In this document: positions 54,853 to 64,000 of the stretch, in pieces
How positions within the stretch are numbered: position 1 is the first letter of the stretch
Layout: every line of letters starts with the position of its first letter
Assembly (NCBI RefSeq): GCF_001708965.1
Contig: NZ_LVJW01000003.1
Span: forward strand, 434,001-498,000
Source: Candidatus Thiodiazotropha endoloripes
Lineage (GTDB): Bacteria > Pseudomonadota > Gammaproteobacteria > Chromatiales > Chromatiaceae
Length of the DNA: 64,000 nucleotides
Direction: 5' to 3'
The notes under the pieces: model-generated
Database searches by the model: none
What the model was told of the DNA's origin: nothing
The model's input: only the letters and a program-made list of their open reading frames with translations
Translations under genes and position numbers: made by a program

Positions 54853-55536
54853 CTAAATGATTTCGTCGATGGTGGAGGGCGTACTGTGGAGCGTGGCGCT
54901 TCCTGAGACACCGTTGAATGCAGCAATTGCCCGGCTGTTGAACGGAGCCTCAAACTCACGACCCGCATCACCCGCCTCTGCCGCACCATTGGATTGATTC
55001 TGTTGTGCCATCTCCTCCCGCCGAGCGGCACTGATATCAGCTCGCGCCTGGGATGCCATGGCCGCAGCCTGGGCGGCTACCATCCTGTCCTGAGGGGAGG
55101 GATCTGCCGGCGCCAGGGCAGCACGACGCAGGGTCTCAGCCTGGCGTAGTCGCTCTTGGGGAGAGCCGGAGTAGGAGGCGCTGATCGATACCTCGCCACC
55201 TACCGCATATCTTCGACCATCCGGGCCGGTCTGATAGGTGTAGCTGCCGCCGGAGACCATGCCGGCTGCCGCAGAGCGGTGTGCTGCTTCATGGGCTCTC
55301 ACCTGTCGGTCGCGCTGTTGCAGCTCTCTGACCTGTGCCTGCTCTTCCTGGGTGAGTTCACTGCTCTGGTTGGTCTCCCTGACCGGTCTTTGACTTTCGT
55401 TCTGTTTACTTTCCGCAGGGGCCGCAGCCTCTCCAGACCCCATGATATGGGGCTGTTCTCGACTCTCAGCCGTTACCCTTCCCGCTAGCTGGGATTGGCT
55501 GCCGAGCATCGATATTCTGCCGATTGAGAGGTCCAT
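54853..55536 (-). CDS. SprA-type putative metalloprotease
   Basis: 227 residues. HExxH zinc motif in RAHEAAHRSAAAG, then GGSYTYQTGPDGRRYAVGGEVSIS, the signature of the SprA / CJM1_0395 family. A Glu/Gln-rich coiled N-terminal region precedes it. No signal peptide. Convergent with rimI. Function not proven. Confidence 0.85.
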   Translation of the reverse strand: MDLSIGRISMLGSQSQLAGRVTAESREQPHIMGSGEAAAPAESKQNESQRPVRETNQSSELTQEEQAQVRELQQRDRQVRAHEAAHRSAAAGMVSGGSYTYQTGPDGRRYAVGGEVSISASYSGSPQERLRQAETLRRAALAPADPSPQDRMVAAQAAAMASQARADISAARREEMAQQNQSNGAAEAGDAGREFEAPFNSRAIAAFNGVSGSATLHSTPSTIDEII

Positions 55537-55975
55537 AGCACCTTTTTAATCTATTTACCCAATTAAATTATATCTACTATTTGGAAATGGGTATGAAAAC
55601 GGTTGAACAATTTCGATATTCAGTTTCAATTCAGGCGGTTTATTCCTTGAATAATGGTGAAACATGTCTATGTAACAAACGATGTTCAATTTATAGTTCA
55701 CTGACATGAATATGCAATACTTTAGTTGATTACTCGGAAAAGCGTGGTGTTGAGATGGGTAAGCTGGATAAAGCAAAAAGAGGTGAGGGAAGTCAGGAGT
55801 GCTGCTGTTCAGGCTCTGAAAAAATGAGTGGCCGGTATTTTAAGTGAACAATGTTATATTTAATCCTTCAGTTGTTTTCGAAACGTGCTTTAACACGAAT
55901 CGCAACAACTGACCGGGATCTAACCGTTACAAATCCTAATTGTGCAGATACCGGCGATTGCTGGGTTACCTGGGC
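55537..55975. other. AT-rich intergenic region
   Basis: 439 bp, no supported gene; holds the metalloprotease gene promoter and the rpfF 3' end. Confidence 0.45.
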
Positions 55976-56875
55976 TCAGGCAGACAGACTCTCTTTTACG
56001 GAGGGTTGTTGACTGGCCATCATCCTGGACTGAGCTCTGACCAGTCTCGACATGGCATTGATGTCCCGATTAGAGAGAGAGAAAGCAGAATCCACCCAGT
56101 GATCGGCAATATCGTTAAGCTCCTGCTTTTGCAGCGGCATGACCCGATTGCGCATATTCATAACGGCTTTGCGGGTGATATTCGATTTTTTGAGACGCCG
56201 AATGAACTGACGTAAGGCTTCATCAAGCCGATCCTTTTCTGCAATCATATCGACGATGCCCATCTCATAAAGCTGCTCTGCGGTATAGCCTTCCGCATTC
56301 ACGATCATCTTTTCTACAGCTGCAGGAGCGATGCGGCGGGAGAGGAATGAATAGGCTCCCATACCGGGGAACATATTGAACACAACTTCCGGGAATTTAA
56401 ACTCACTCCCTTCCACGGCAATGATGTAATCACTGGAGAGCGCTGCCTCGAAGCCGGCACCCAGTGCGGTGCCATTCACCAGAGAGATTGTGGTGATATC
56501 ATTCATGCCCAAATTGTTGTAGTTACTGTAAAGTACATCGATACTCAGGCGGGCGTATTTCGACAAGGTCTCCCGGTCGTTGTTTTTGATGCAGTCAACA
56601 AAAAAAGCAAGATCACCACCCAGATTGAATACCTCGGCTACATCCGATGTAAAGATCAAGTAATCTACTGGCTGATGAGCGAGCTTATTCATACTGAATT
56701 GGTTGGTTAATCTTTTTTGAAAGGAGTCGATATCTCTAAGAAGTTGTTGAGAAAAACAAGGAATTTCGCCTGGATCCATAGCAAAAAATTGAGCCTTAAT
56801 ATCTTCCTGATAGTTGATGTTCAGCGTTTTATAGCCGTGTTCAATTATTTCGATTGTCTGAGTAGGTGCAAGCAT
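55976..56875 (-). CDS. rpfF: DSF (diffusible signal factor) synthase, RpfF family
   Basis: 299 residues from ATG 56875 (GGAG at 8-9 nt). Crotonase fold; converts 3-hydroxyacyl-ACP to cis-2-unsaturated fatty acid and frees it. Signatures: EVFNLGGDLAFF, VNGTALGAGFEAALSS with Glu143, and FKFPEVVFNMFPGMGAYSFLSRR with Glu163, the two catalytic Glu of RpfF. Length matches RpfF (about 290). Divergent from the RpfC-like kinase gene. Confidence 0.92.
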   Translation of the reverse strand: MLAPTQTIEIIEHGYKTLNINYQEDIKAQFFAMDPGEIPCFSQQLLRDIDSFQKRLTNQFSMNKLAHQPVDYLIFTSDVAEVFNLGGDLAFFVDCIKNNDRETLSKYARLSIDVLYSNYNNLGMNDITTISLVNGTALGAGFEAALSSDYIIAVEGSEFKFPEVVFNMFPGMGAYSFLSRRIAPAAVEKMIVNAEGYTAEQLYEMGIVDMIAEKDRLDEALRQFIRRLKKSNITRKAVMNMRNRVMPLQKQELNDIADHWVDSAFSLSNRDINAMSRLVRAQSRMMASQQPSVKESLSA

Positions 56876-57167
56876 GATGATAATCTCCTAACTTGTGAAT
56901 CCACTGAAATAACTGCCATACTCTTGTGGGCAACTTACAATAACACAAGGATTTCACGACACTTAACTTTGTAAATAGTGATATTTGAATGTGATTCATC
57001 CCCGGTTGTTACTTAATCGTAAACCAGTGTGGGAGGTTATCAATGCGGGTGTTCAGATAATTTGACGTGCGTTAGCTTATGAGTGGATATTTTTAAAGGG
57101 ACGATCAAGTAATGACTTCAGGAATTCTCATTCGTCAAGCAACCAAGTGGATTATGAGTATTAATAT
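56876..57167. promoter_or_regulatory. Divergent rpfF-rpfC promoter region
   Basis: 292 bp between the divergent DSF genes; must carry both promoters. No obvious strong -35/-10 pair. Confidence 0.5.
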
Positions 57168-59720
57168 ATGGCTGGCATAACAAGAAAGCAGGTATTTTCA
57201 CTGCCTAAACCTGATTTCATCTGCAAAGGATTATCGGAGGAAGCGCTTCTTGAGTATGAGCAGGCGTTAATTCGAGTGCTCTTTACGTTCTGTGTGGTTG
57301 TCTACTTTCTGATCCACAAATTTATCTATGCTGAGCCTGGGTTGTTCAATACGGCTTTCTATCTGGCAGCCGTCTACCTGCTGTTCTCGATAGGTGTCGT
57401 ATTCTCATTCATTTTCTATAAAGAAGAGTCGAAAATGAGAAAATCGATCACCATGCTGGGTGATCATGGTGCAACCTGTTTGGCCATGTACCGGGCTGGG
57501 GAGGCCGGCGCACCGTTATTCACTGTCATACTCTGGATAACCGTTGGCTATGGCGCCCGATACGGTATGAAGTATCTCTACCTGGGAATGCTTTTCTCTG
57601 TTTTGGGGCTGTTCATACTGATCAACATGAGTGATTTCTGGTTACAGCATCCCATTATTGGCTATGGGATGATTGTTACAAATATCATCATTTCAGGTTT
57701 CGTTTCCCGTCTGCTAATGCAGTTGTCGGATGCAAAGGCAAAAGCGGAACAGGCTGATGAGGCTAAGGGGCGCTTCCTTGCGAACATGAGTCATGAGATG
57801 AGGACCCCGCTGTCAGGTATCATCGGGATTTCCAATTTACTGCACAAAGAGAAACTCCCGAAAAGTGCCAGTGCGTCGGTCATGACGATCAATCAATCCG
57901 CGAATCACCTGTTACAGCTGATTGACGATATCCTCAATTTCTCCAGAATCGAGTCGGGCATACTTCATATAAATAAAGCGCCCTTTGATGTCTATGAAGC
58001 GATTCATACCGTCAGTGATACGTTAATGCCAGTGGCCAAGGACAAGGGGCTCGGTTTTCATGTGTTTATCTCAACCGACGTGCCTGTCAATCTGATTGGA
58101 GATGCAAACCGCCTGAAACAGATATTGATCAATCTCTGTGGCAATGCGATCAAGTTTACAAAGCATGGCTATGTCGAGATAAAAGTCAACGCGCTGTCCG
58201 TGGATCAAAAGGAAGCTATCCTGAGGTTTGAGATCATCGATACAGGTATCGGCATACCCAGTAAAGCATTGCCTTATGTGTTTGACCGTTTCAATCAGGT
58301 CGATGATTCCATCACCCGCCAGTATGGTGGCTCCGGTCTTGGTACGACGATTTCCAAAGAGCTGGTTGAGCTGATGAGTGGGCAGATTCATGTGCAAAGT
58401 GATTTTGGTAAAGGTAGCCGCTTCTATTTTGATATTCCACTGCCTGTCGTGGATACTCCGGTCAACCAGGAGTTCTCCGACATAAAATGTTTGATCTATA
58501 CAGAAAACGAATCTCTGACAAAGCGGATCGAATATTTCACATCACGTTGGGGTATGAATGTATTGTCCACATCGGACTTGCACAACATCTGTCCACTGCT
58601 GGTTCAGAATGAGTGTGAGGGCAGTGGATTACCAATTCTTCTTGTGGATGGCTTGTCAGTCGAAGGTGAACTTGGGGATTTTCTGAAATATGTAAGGTTT
58701 GGCGTGTCGCAGGATGTGGATATCGTCCTGATCGATCTTCAAGAGCAAAGGTCAAACTATGAAGATGTGGTCACCTCGATCGTAACGGATCTCTCTACAC
58801 CAAGGCAGCTCTTCAATGCGCTTCACGCAGTCAACAAAAAAGTTGAATTTCCGTCAGGCATCGTAAAGATAAGTGAAGCTAAAAAGGAGCACTTCAAAAA
58901 ACTCAATGTGCTGATAGCCGAAGATTCCCGTGTCAACAGAATGATACTGGAGGAGATGCTGAAAGCTCATCACATGAGTGTGGTATCCGCTGAAGATGGG
59001 GATGAAGCACTCGATTTGTTCGAGCACCACGACTTTGATCTGGCAATCGTGGACATGCAGATGCCGAATGTCGGCGGGTTGGACGTGATCAGAGAATACA
59101 ACGCGATTAACGGTTTATTCAATAAGATCCCCTTTATCGTGCTTACTGCCAACGTGACTACAAATGCCCGTAAAGAGTGTGAGCATGCCGGTGCAGCAGC
59201 GTATATGAAAAAGCCTGTTGATGAAGGTGAACTGCTGAAGGTCATTTACCAATATACCGGAGCGGAAGCCGACAAGTTTGCTGACAAGCTCTTTATCTCG
59301 ACTGGCAGCAGTGAAAGTCGCCATATCGATGAAACTGACGACGATGTTTTGAATCGTCAGGTGCTTGATAAGTTAAAGCGCCTTGGGTCAAAAGAGGGTG
59401 TGTTTGAAGGATTCATCCACAGCTATCTAAGTGACCTTGATACTTCACTGAAACATATACAGCAAGCAATTGACGATAACGATTATAATCGTTATCACGA
59501 TGAGTCTCATGCAATCAAGGGAGCTTCTGCAAACATCGGTGCGAATGAAGTCTTCACAATCGCCAAAAAAACAAATGACGATTCTAAAAAGGAGTTTGAT
59601 CAATTCGGAAAAGAGCGCTATCAGGAACTGGTAAATGCCACATCGAGAGCGGAGAGGGGTCTCAGAGAAGTTCTGCTCAAACACAATTCCTCAGATGCCG
59701 AGAGCATTCTAAAGCAGTAA
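57168..59720 (+). CDS. rpfC: RpfC-like hybrid histidine kinase (DSF sensor)
   Basis: 850 residues. Five membrane helices (about 35-54, 63-84, 113-130, 136-153, 163-182), histidine kinase domain with H209 in [15 protein letters not shown], ATPase boxes ([29 protein letters not shown]), a degenerate receiver-like segment (about 440-560), a receiver with phospho-Asp in LAIVDMQMP, and a C-terminal HPt with [13 protein letters not shown]. Matches RpfC architecture. It would sense the RpfF product and normally pass phosphate to RpfG (HD-GYP), which is absent in this window. Confidence 0.9.
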   Translation: MAGITRKQVFSLPKPDFICKGLSEEALLEYEQALIRVLFTFCVVVYFLIHKFIYAEPGLFNTAFYLAAVYLLFSIGVVFSFIFYKEESKMRKSITMLGDHGATCLAMYRAGEAGAPLFTVILWITVGYGARYGMKYLYLGMLFSVLGLFILINMSDFWLQHPIIGYGMIVTNIIISGFVSRLLMQLSDAKAKAEQADEAKGRFLANMSHEMRTPLSGIIGISNLLHKEKLPKSASASVMTINQSANHLLQLIDDILNFSRIESGILHINKAPFDVYEAIHTVSDTLMPVAKDKGLGFHVFISTDVPVNLIGDANRLKQILINLCGNAIKFTKHGYVEIKVNALSVDQKEAILRFEIIDTGIGIPSKALPYVFDRFNQVDDSITRQYGGSGLGTTISKELVELMSGQIHVQSDFGKGSRFYFDIPLPVVDTPVNQEFSDIKCLIYTENESLTKRIEYFTSRWGMNVLSTSDLHNICPLLVQNECEGSGLPILLVDGLSVEGELGDFLKYVRFGVSQDVDIVLIDLQEQRSNYEDVVTSIVTDLSTPRQLFNALHAVNKKVEFPSGIVKISEAKKEHFKKLNVLIAEDSRVNRMILEEMLKAHHMSVVSAEDGDEALDLFEHHDFDLAIVDMQMPNVGGLDVIREYNAINGLFNKIPFIVLTANVTTNARKECEHAGAAAYMKKPVDEGELLKVIYQYTGAEADKFADKLFISTGSSESRHIDETDDDVLNRQVLDKLKRLGSKEGVFEGFIHSYLSDLDTSLKHIQQAIDDNDYNRYHDESHAIKGASANIGANEVFTIAKKTNDDSKKEFDQFGKERYQELVNATSRAERGLREVLLKHNSSDAESILKQ

Positions 59721-59828
59721 TTTATCGCGCATCGATTATTCGGTAGAATGGACCGTTTTTCGCCCCTTCTTGTGGAGGGGATCTCCGATCGGCTAGAAAA
59801 TTAGCTGCAAAGTTAGGAATTTACCGCT

Positions 59829-61415
59829 ATGGCTGATAGCAATTTATCCAATGAAATCAACAAGAGACGTACGTTTGCTATCATTTCCCACCCGGATGCT
59901 GGTAAGACCACGCTAACTGAAAAACTGCTGCTTTTCGGTGGTGCCATTCAGATGGCCGGTACGGTAAAAGGTCGCAAGGCCGCCCGTCATGCCACCTCCG
60001 ACTGGATGGAGATGGAGAAAGAGCGTGGAATCTCGGTCACCTCATCGGTGATGCAGTTTCCCTTCGGTGAGGAGATTGTCAATCTGCTCGATACCCCAGG
60101 CCATGAGGATTTCTCAGAGGACACCTATCGTACCCTGACTGCGGTGGATTCCGCTCTGATGGTGATCGACGTGGCGAAGGGCGTGGAAGCACGCACCATC
60201 AAATTGATGGAGGTCTGTCGACTGCGTGACACGCCGATTCTGACCTTTGTCAACAAACTTGACCGTGAAGGACGCGATCCTCTGGAGATTCTCGACGAGA
60301 TCGAAGAGGTATTGAAGATCAAATGTGCCCCGGTCTCCTGGCCGATTGGGATGGGCAAGCGCCTGAAGGGAGTCTATGACCTGCGTACGGATACGACTCA
60401 CCTGTTCAGTGCCACCCATGGGGGTAAGATTCAGGTTGGTGAGGTGATCCAGGGAATCGACAGCCCTAAGCTGGATGAACTGATCGGCAATCAGGCTGAA
60501 GAGCTGCGTGAAGAGATCGAACTGGTCCGTGGGGCAAGCCATGAGCTCGATCTGGAAGCCTATGCCAAAGGTGAGCTGACACCGGTGTTTTTCGGTTCGG
60601 CGATCAACAACTTCGGGGTCAGAGAGCTGCTTGAGGCCTTTGTCGAGTATGCGCCGGGTCCCTTGTCCCGCAATACCCAGCAGCGCCTGGTCGAACCGGC
60701 TGAGAAAAAATTCAGCGGTTTTGTATTTAAGATCCAGGCCAATATGGATCCTCAGCACCGTGACAGGGTCGCTTTTCTGCGGGTCTGTTCAGGCACTTAC
60801 CGCAAAGGTATGAAGATGCGTCATGTGCGGCTCGGCAAGAGTGTGCAGATCAGCAATGCGATCACCTTCCAGGCCGATGAGCGACGCCATGTGGAGGAGG
60901 CCTGGCCGGGCGATATCATCGGCCTGCACAACCATGGGACCATCCAGATCGGCGATACCTTCACCGAAGGCGAAGAGCTGAAATACGAAGGTATTCCATA
61001 CTTTGCACCTGAGCTCTTTCGCCGGGTGGTATTGAAGGATCCGCTCAAACAGAAGGCCCTGCTGAAAGGGGTATTGCAACTCTGCGAGGAGGGGGCGACC
61101 CAGGTTTTCCGTCCGTTGAAAAACAACGATCTGATCCTTGGTGCAGTAGGCGTACTGCAGTTCGATGTGGCGGTAGAGCGACTCAAGCATGAGTACAAGG
61201 TCGAAGCGATCGTCGAGCCGGTCAATGTGGCCACAACCCGATGGATCGAGTGTGACGATGAGAAGATGCTCGATCAGTTCAAGCAGAAGAACCACGACAA
61301 CCTGGCGTTGGATGGGGATGAGCAACTGGTCTATCTGGCGCCCACCCGGGTCAATCTGGATCTGGCCACAGAGCGCTGGCCTGAGGTGAAATTCATGTCC
61401 ACCCGGGAGCTTTGA
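59829..61415 (+). CDS. prfC: Peptide chain release factor 3
   Basis: 528 residues. GTPase that recycles RF1/RF2. P-loop [32 protein letters not shown]3-type domain 2 and 3 follow. AGGA precedes ATG 59829. Confidence 0.97.
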   Translation: MADSNLSNEINKRRTFAIISHPDAGKTTLTEKLLLFGGAIQMAGTVKGRKAARHATSDWMEMEKERGISVTSSVMQFPFGEEIVNLLDTPGHEDFSEDTYRTLTAVDSALMVIDVAKGVEARTIKLMEVCRLRDTPILTFVNKLDREGRDPLEILDEIEEVLKIKCAPVSWPIGMGKRLKGVYDLRTDTTHLFSATHGGKIQVGEVIQGIDSPKLDELIGNQAEELREEIELVRGASHELDLEAYAKGELTPVFFGSAINNFGVRELLEAFVEYAPGPLSRNTQQRLVEPAEKKFSGFVFKIQANMDPQHRDRVAFLRVCSGTYRKGMKMRHVRLGKSVQISNAITFQADERRHVEEAWPGDIIGLHNHGTIQIGDTFTEGEELKYEGIPYFAPELFRRVVLKDPLKQKALLKGVLQLCEEGATQVFRPLKNNDLILGAVGVLQFDVAVERLKHEYKVEAIVEPVNVATTRWIECDDEKMLDQFKQKNHDNLALDGDEQLVYLAPTRVNLDLATERWPEVKFMSTREL

Positions 61416-61659
61416 TTCCTGAGATTGAAAAGCCCGCAAATGAGTGCGAATAAACGCAAATAGGCGTATTGGTATTGCCCAGCCCTAATCGTGGTTTTCG
61501 AAACGGGTAGATTGAGCTGGTTTGTGGTGTTTGGAGCTCATTTATGGATGATAAATTCCAGGATCGAATCGTGGGTTAGATACATTGAAAATCGAATCGA
61601 CTCCACCATAATTAAGGTAGAGGGCGCGTATTTCTCGTCCCTGAGAGAGGAGGTAGTCA

Positions 61660-61869
61660 ATGTTTCTAATGCAGAAAAACAGTGAAAGATTGGTTGAAGT
61701 GCTTAGCCTGACTGACCTGTTCAATCCCAACCACAGTGAAATCGTCGGACGTTTTCATGCCGGTGAAGAGATGCAGGATGCAGAGAAGTTTATTAAAGCA
61801 CAGATGCAGTTTCCATCCGGTGAGCCTCTGCCTCAGTGCTGGCTGGATTCGGGTTACCGTCATCATTAA
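61660..61869 (+). CDS. Small conserved hypothetical protein
   Basis: 69 residues, soluble (LVEVLSLTDLFNPNHSEIVGRF...MQFPSGEPLPQCWLD). Strong ribosome-binding site AGGAGGT at 6 nt. I recall similar small proteins loosely annotated as acetyltransferase in related genomes; no catalytic motif is visible, so this is not a functional claim. Confidence 0.7.
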   Translation: MFLMQKNSERLVEVLSLTDLFNPNHSEIVGRFHAGEEMQDAEKFIKAQMQFPSGEPLPQCWLDSGYRHH

Positions 61870-62357
61870 AGGGAATGATCCGAAATTTCAGGCTGGCTGA
61901 GCATGCCGTCAACAGATAACTCTTGGGTTATCTGGAGGGGGGCTGTTTGCCCAAGCTGCTGTATCAAGCTCCGTTAGGTCTCGAAAGATGCTGCGCCATC
62001 CAGGTGCAGTATACTGATTGTATTGACTCATCTGATTCAAAATAGTGCGCACAACCAACCTATATCAGTCCGGTTGTGCACCAGCTTGCTGCTTTTGACT
62101 GCAGTGACCCATTCCGGTTATCTCTAACCATCTGATTTATAATTAACATTTTGTCTGCGCTCGGTTTATCCGATGTCGAAAACACTTGCTTTAGGATCGC
62201 GTCAGGGGGGTTCTGATCACTCATCCGGCAGAAAGCCATCACTTTGATTGTCCGGTCGACAAGGTCTTGGGAGCGGATTAGTGGTTTGTATTATAGAGTG
62301 GGACTGGTTTTTGCTTTAGTGTTAAACGATAGCGAAAAAACAACACGGAGCGATCTG
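61870..62357. other. Intergenic region upstream of glgC
   Basis: 488 bp. Contains AGTATACTGATTGTATTG near 62008, like the site at 41869. A weak promoter TTGGGA (62267)-16 bp-TATTAT (62289) may serve glgC. No gene seen. Confidence 0.45.
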
Positions 62358-63575
62358 ATGCTTGATAAAACATTGACAGTCATTCTTGCGGGAGGCCATG
62401 GTTCCCGTCTGAAGCCACTGACCCTGGAGAGAACCAAACCGGCGGTCCCGTTCGGCGGTCAATATCGGATTATCGATTTCACCCTGGTGAACTGTCTCCA
62501 TTCAGGCCTCAGGCAGGTACTTGTGTTGACCCAATACAAATCCCACTCACTGCAGAAACATCTCAGAGATGGGTGGTCGCTGTTCAATCCCGAGCTGGGT
62601 GAATACATCACAGCGGTTCCGCCGCAGATGAGAACCGGAGGCAGTTGGTATGACGGAACCGCGGATGCGGTCTATCAGAATCTCTATATGCTGAAGCGAA
62701 GTGGTGCTGAGCGGGTGCTGATCCTCTCCGGCGACCATATCTACCGCATGGACTACGCGCCGTTGTTGGCGTTTCATGAAGAGCACAGTTCCGGTGTGAC
62801 CCTGGCGAGTATGGAAGTGCCCCTCAGTGAAGCGGGCCAGTTCGGTGTGATGGGTGTGGATCAGCAGGGTCGGGTAACCTCTTTTGAAGAGAAACCGAAA
62901 AACCCAGAACCCTGTCAGCCGGGAGGCGAGAATGCACTGGTCTCTATGGGCATCTATGTGTTCTCCCTGGATCGACTGATTTCGATCCTTGAGGAGGATC
63001 ATCTGTTGTCGGATTCAGGGCACGATTTTGGCTTTGATATACTGCCGAAACTGTTCGCCGAGAATGAGGTATATGCCTATCGCTTCGGTGGCAAGGCGGG
63101 GCGTGTCAGTCGTGATCGCTATTGGCGCGATGTAGGTAATCTGGACAGTTACTATGAGGCGAATATGCAACTGCTCGATCCTCAGCCTGCGCTGGATCTC
63201 TATCAGCCTGAATGGCCGATTCGAACCCACCATTCTCAATACCCTCCAGCGCGTACAGTACCCGGAATATCCGGCAGTGAAGGGATTTTCATCAATTCAA
63301 TCGTTGCCAACGGGGTATTGATTGTCGGTGGGAGTGTGCAGCACTCGATTCTGTTTCCCAATGTACGCATCGGAGACGAAGCGGTGATTCACAACTCGAT
63401 CCTGTTTGAAGGGGTAGAGGTTGGTGATGGAGCGGAATTGGATAACTGCATTGTCGACAAGGGGGTTGTCATTCCACCGGGTGAGCGCATCGGCTTCGAC
63501 AAGGCTCAGGATGCGGCGCGTTTTTCCATATCCGAGAAAGGTATTGTGGTGGTGCCTAAGGGGTATCAGTTTTAG
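62358..63575 (+). CDS. glgC: Glucose-1-phosphate adenylyltransferase
   Basis: 405 residues from ATG 62358 (CACGGAG upstream; the frame is open back to 62244). Makes ADP-glucose for glycogen. GGHGSRLKPLTLERTKPAVPFGG at the N-terminus (written shorter: GGHGSRLKPLT and KPAVPFGG), SGDHIYRMDY, FGFDILP, and a left-handed beta-helix C-terminus. Cytosolic; the product of the GH13 phosphorylase, glucose-1-phosphate, is its substrate. Confidence 0.95.
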   Translation: MLDKTLTVILAGGHGSRLKPLTLERTKPAVPFGGQYRIIDFTLVNCLHSGLRQVLVLTQYKSHSLQKHLRDGWSLFNPELGEYITAVPPQMRTGGSWYDGTADAVYQNLYMLKRSGAERVLILSGDHIYRMDYAPLLAFHEEHSSGVTLASMEVPLSEAGQFGVMGVDQQGRVTSFEEKPKNPEPCQPGGENALVSMGIYVFSLDRLISILEEDHLLSDSGHDFGFDILPKLFAENEVYAYRFGGKAGRVSRDRYWRDVGNLDSYYEANMQLLDPQPALDLYQPEWPIRTHHSQYPPARTVPGISGSEGIFINSIVANGVLIVGGSVQHSILFPNVRIGDEAVIHNSILFEGVEVGDGAELDNCIVDKGVVIPPGERIGFDKAQDAARFSISEKGIVVVPKGYQF

Positions 63576-63740
63576 ATTTTAGTCCGTGAATGAACACGCC
63601 TTGGTTCAGTGCAATCGATCCGGACTATGCATTAAGACCTTGATCGACTCAATCATCGTCAGCCTGGTGGATGCGGGGTAAAAGCGCAATGAACAACAGA
63701 TTACCCGCTTCTTGCATTCATTCACGGACAAAGAAAGCGC

Positions 63741-64000
63741 TTAAACCTCAACCAGTGTGCGCCCGAAAATTTCGCCGGAGAGCATTTGTTCGAAGGTATC
63801 GGGTAACTGCTCCAGGTTGATTTTCTGTTGCACGATATCATCCAGGTGTCTGGGTTTCAGGTCGGTCGCCAGGCGTTGCCATATCTCAGTGCGGAGCGGG
63901 TATGGACAGCCTGCGGAATCGATGCCCAGCAGACTCACACCCCTGAGGATGAAGGGCATCACCGTGGTATTCAGCTGATGGCCGCCGGCCAGGCCGATCG
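63741..64000 (-). CDS. Acrylyl-CoA reductase/YhdH-like zinc-free quinone oxidoreductase, partial
   Basis: The C-terminal part only; the reading frame stays open to the window edge (AIGLAGGHQLNTTVMPFILRGVSLLGID...). The GLAGG, TTVMPFILRG and LLGIDS motifs are typical of AcuI/YhdH-type medium-chain reductases. Stop at 63741. Convergent with glgC. Confidence 0.85.
   Translation of the reverse strand, partial: IGLAGGHQLNTTVMPFILRGVSLLGIDSAGCPYPLRTEIWQRLATDLKPRHLDDIVQQKINLEQLPDTFEQMLSGEIFGRTLVEV

Noticed and set aside
1..64000. CRISPR arrays and rRNA genes
   Set aside because: No regular spacer-repeat series and no rRNA-like sequence were found.

Overview
The window looks like a chromosome segment from a gammaproteobacterium. 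The housekeeping genes (folD, leuA, pssA, rimI, prfC, glgC), the DSF-type quorum-sensing pair and the MoxR/DUF58 cluster would fit a Chromatiales-like sulfur oxidiser. The genus is a guess and no marker here fixes it. All identifications come from motifs and family knowledge; no search was run.

Layout. (1) 1-1838: a REP-like palindrome, folD, then a promoter-driven tRNA operon: Pro(TGG), Arg(TCT), His(GTG). The tRNA-Arg gene is split inside its anticodon loop by a 225-nt group I intron that resembles the cyanobacterial tRNA-Leu intron. (2) 1822-14557: a 12.7-kb integrative element inserted at the 3' end of tRNA-His and bounded by 18-bp direct repeats. It separates tRNA-His from the rest of the operon (tRNA-Lys and terminator, 14567-14686). 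It carries a tyrosine recombinase with a coupled 53-aa membrane peptide, a cluster of small ribbon-helix-helix-like proteins, an SF2-type helicase, an origin-like repeat region, an AT-rich cargo block (EEP nuclease, three membrane-associated proteins, a small outer-membrane barrel), and helically phased RGTAGTAC repeats upstream of three transcription units. (3) 14723-20873: a region of debris (integrase fragment, IS91-type transposase fragment, EF-hand fragment, DUF839/PhoX-like pseudogene) around a compact GC-rich three-gene operon: cNMP-gated acyltransferase, fatty acid/sterol hydroxylase, cytochrome P450. This is the best candidate for an undescribed biosynthetic or signalling system.

(4) 20885-41668: PDZ protein, aminotransferase, receiver-hemerythrin protein, a periplasmic binding protein paired with a PAS-GGDEF-EAL protein, a GH13 sugar phosphorylase with a HAD phosphatase, a lipoprotein hydrolase, an AlgI-like O-acyltransferase with an SGNH-like partner, dienelactone hydrolase, DUF4382 lipoprotein and polysaccharide deacetylase. 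Intergenic regions are long and AT-rich. A palindromic interspersed repeat recurs in this and the next part. (5) 42028-54825: DUF302 protein, then the seven-gene membrane-stress-type operon (zinc-ribbon membrane protein, RDD, SpoIIM-like, DUF4129, DUF4350, MoxR, DUF58), then pssA, leuA, udg and rimI. (6) 54853-64000: a metalloprotease-like protein, divergent rpfF/rpfC for DSF quorum sensing (no rpfG nearby), prfC, a small conserved protein, glgC, and the end of an acrylyl-CoA-reductase-like gene cut by the window edge.

Working together: the GH13/HAD pair and glgC point to sugar-phosphate, compatible-solute and glycogen metabolism. rpfF/rpfC, the GGDEF-EAL protein and the cNMP-acyltransferase are signalling modules that may be based on lipid signals or cyclic nucleotides.
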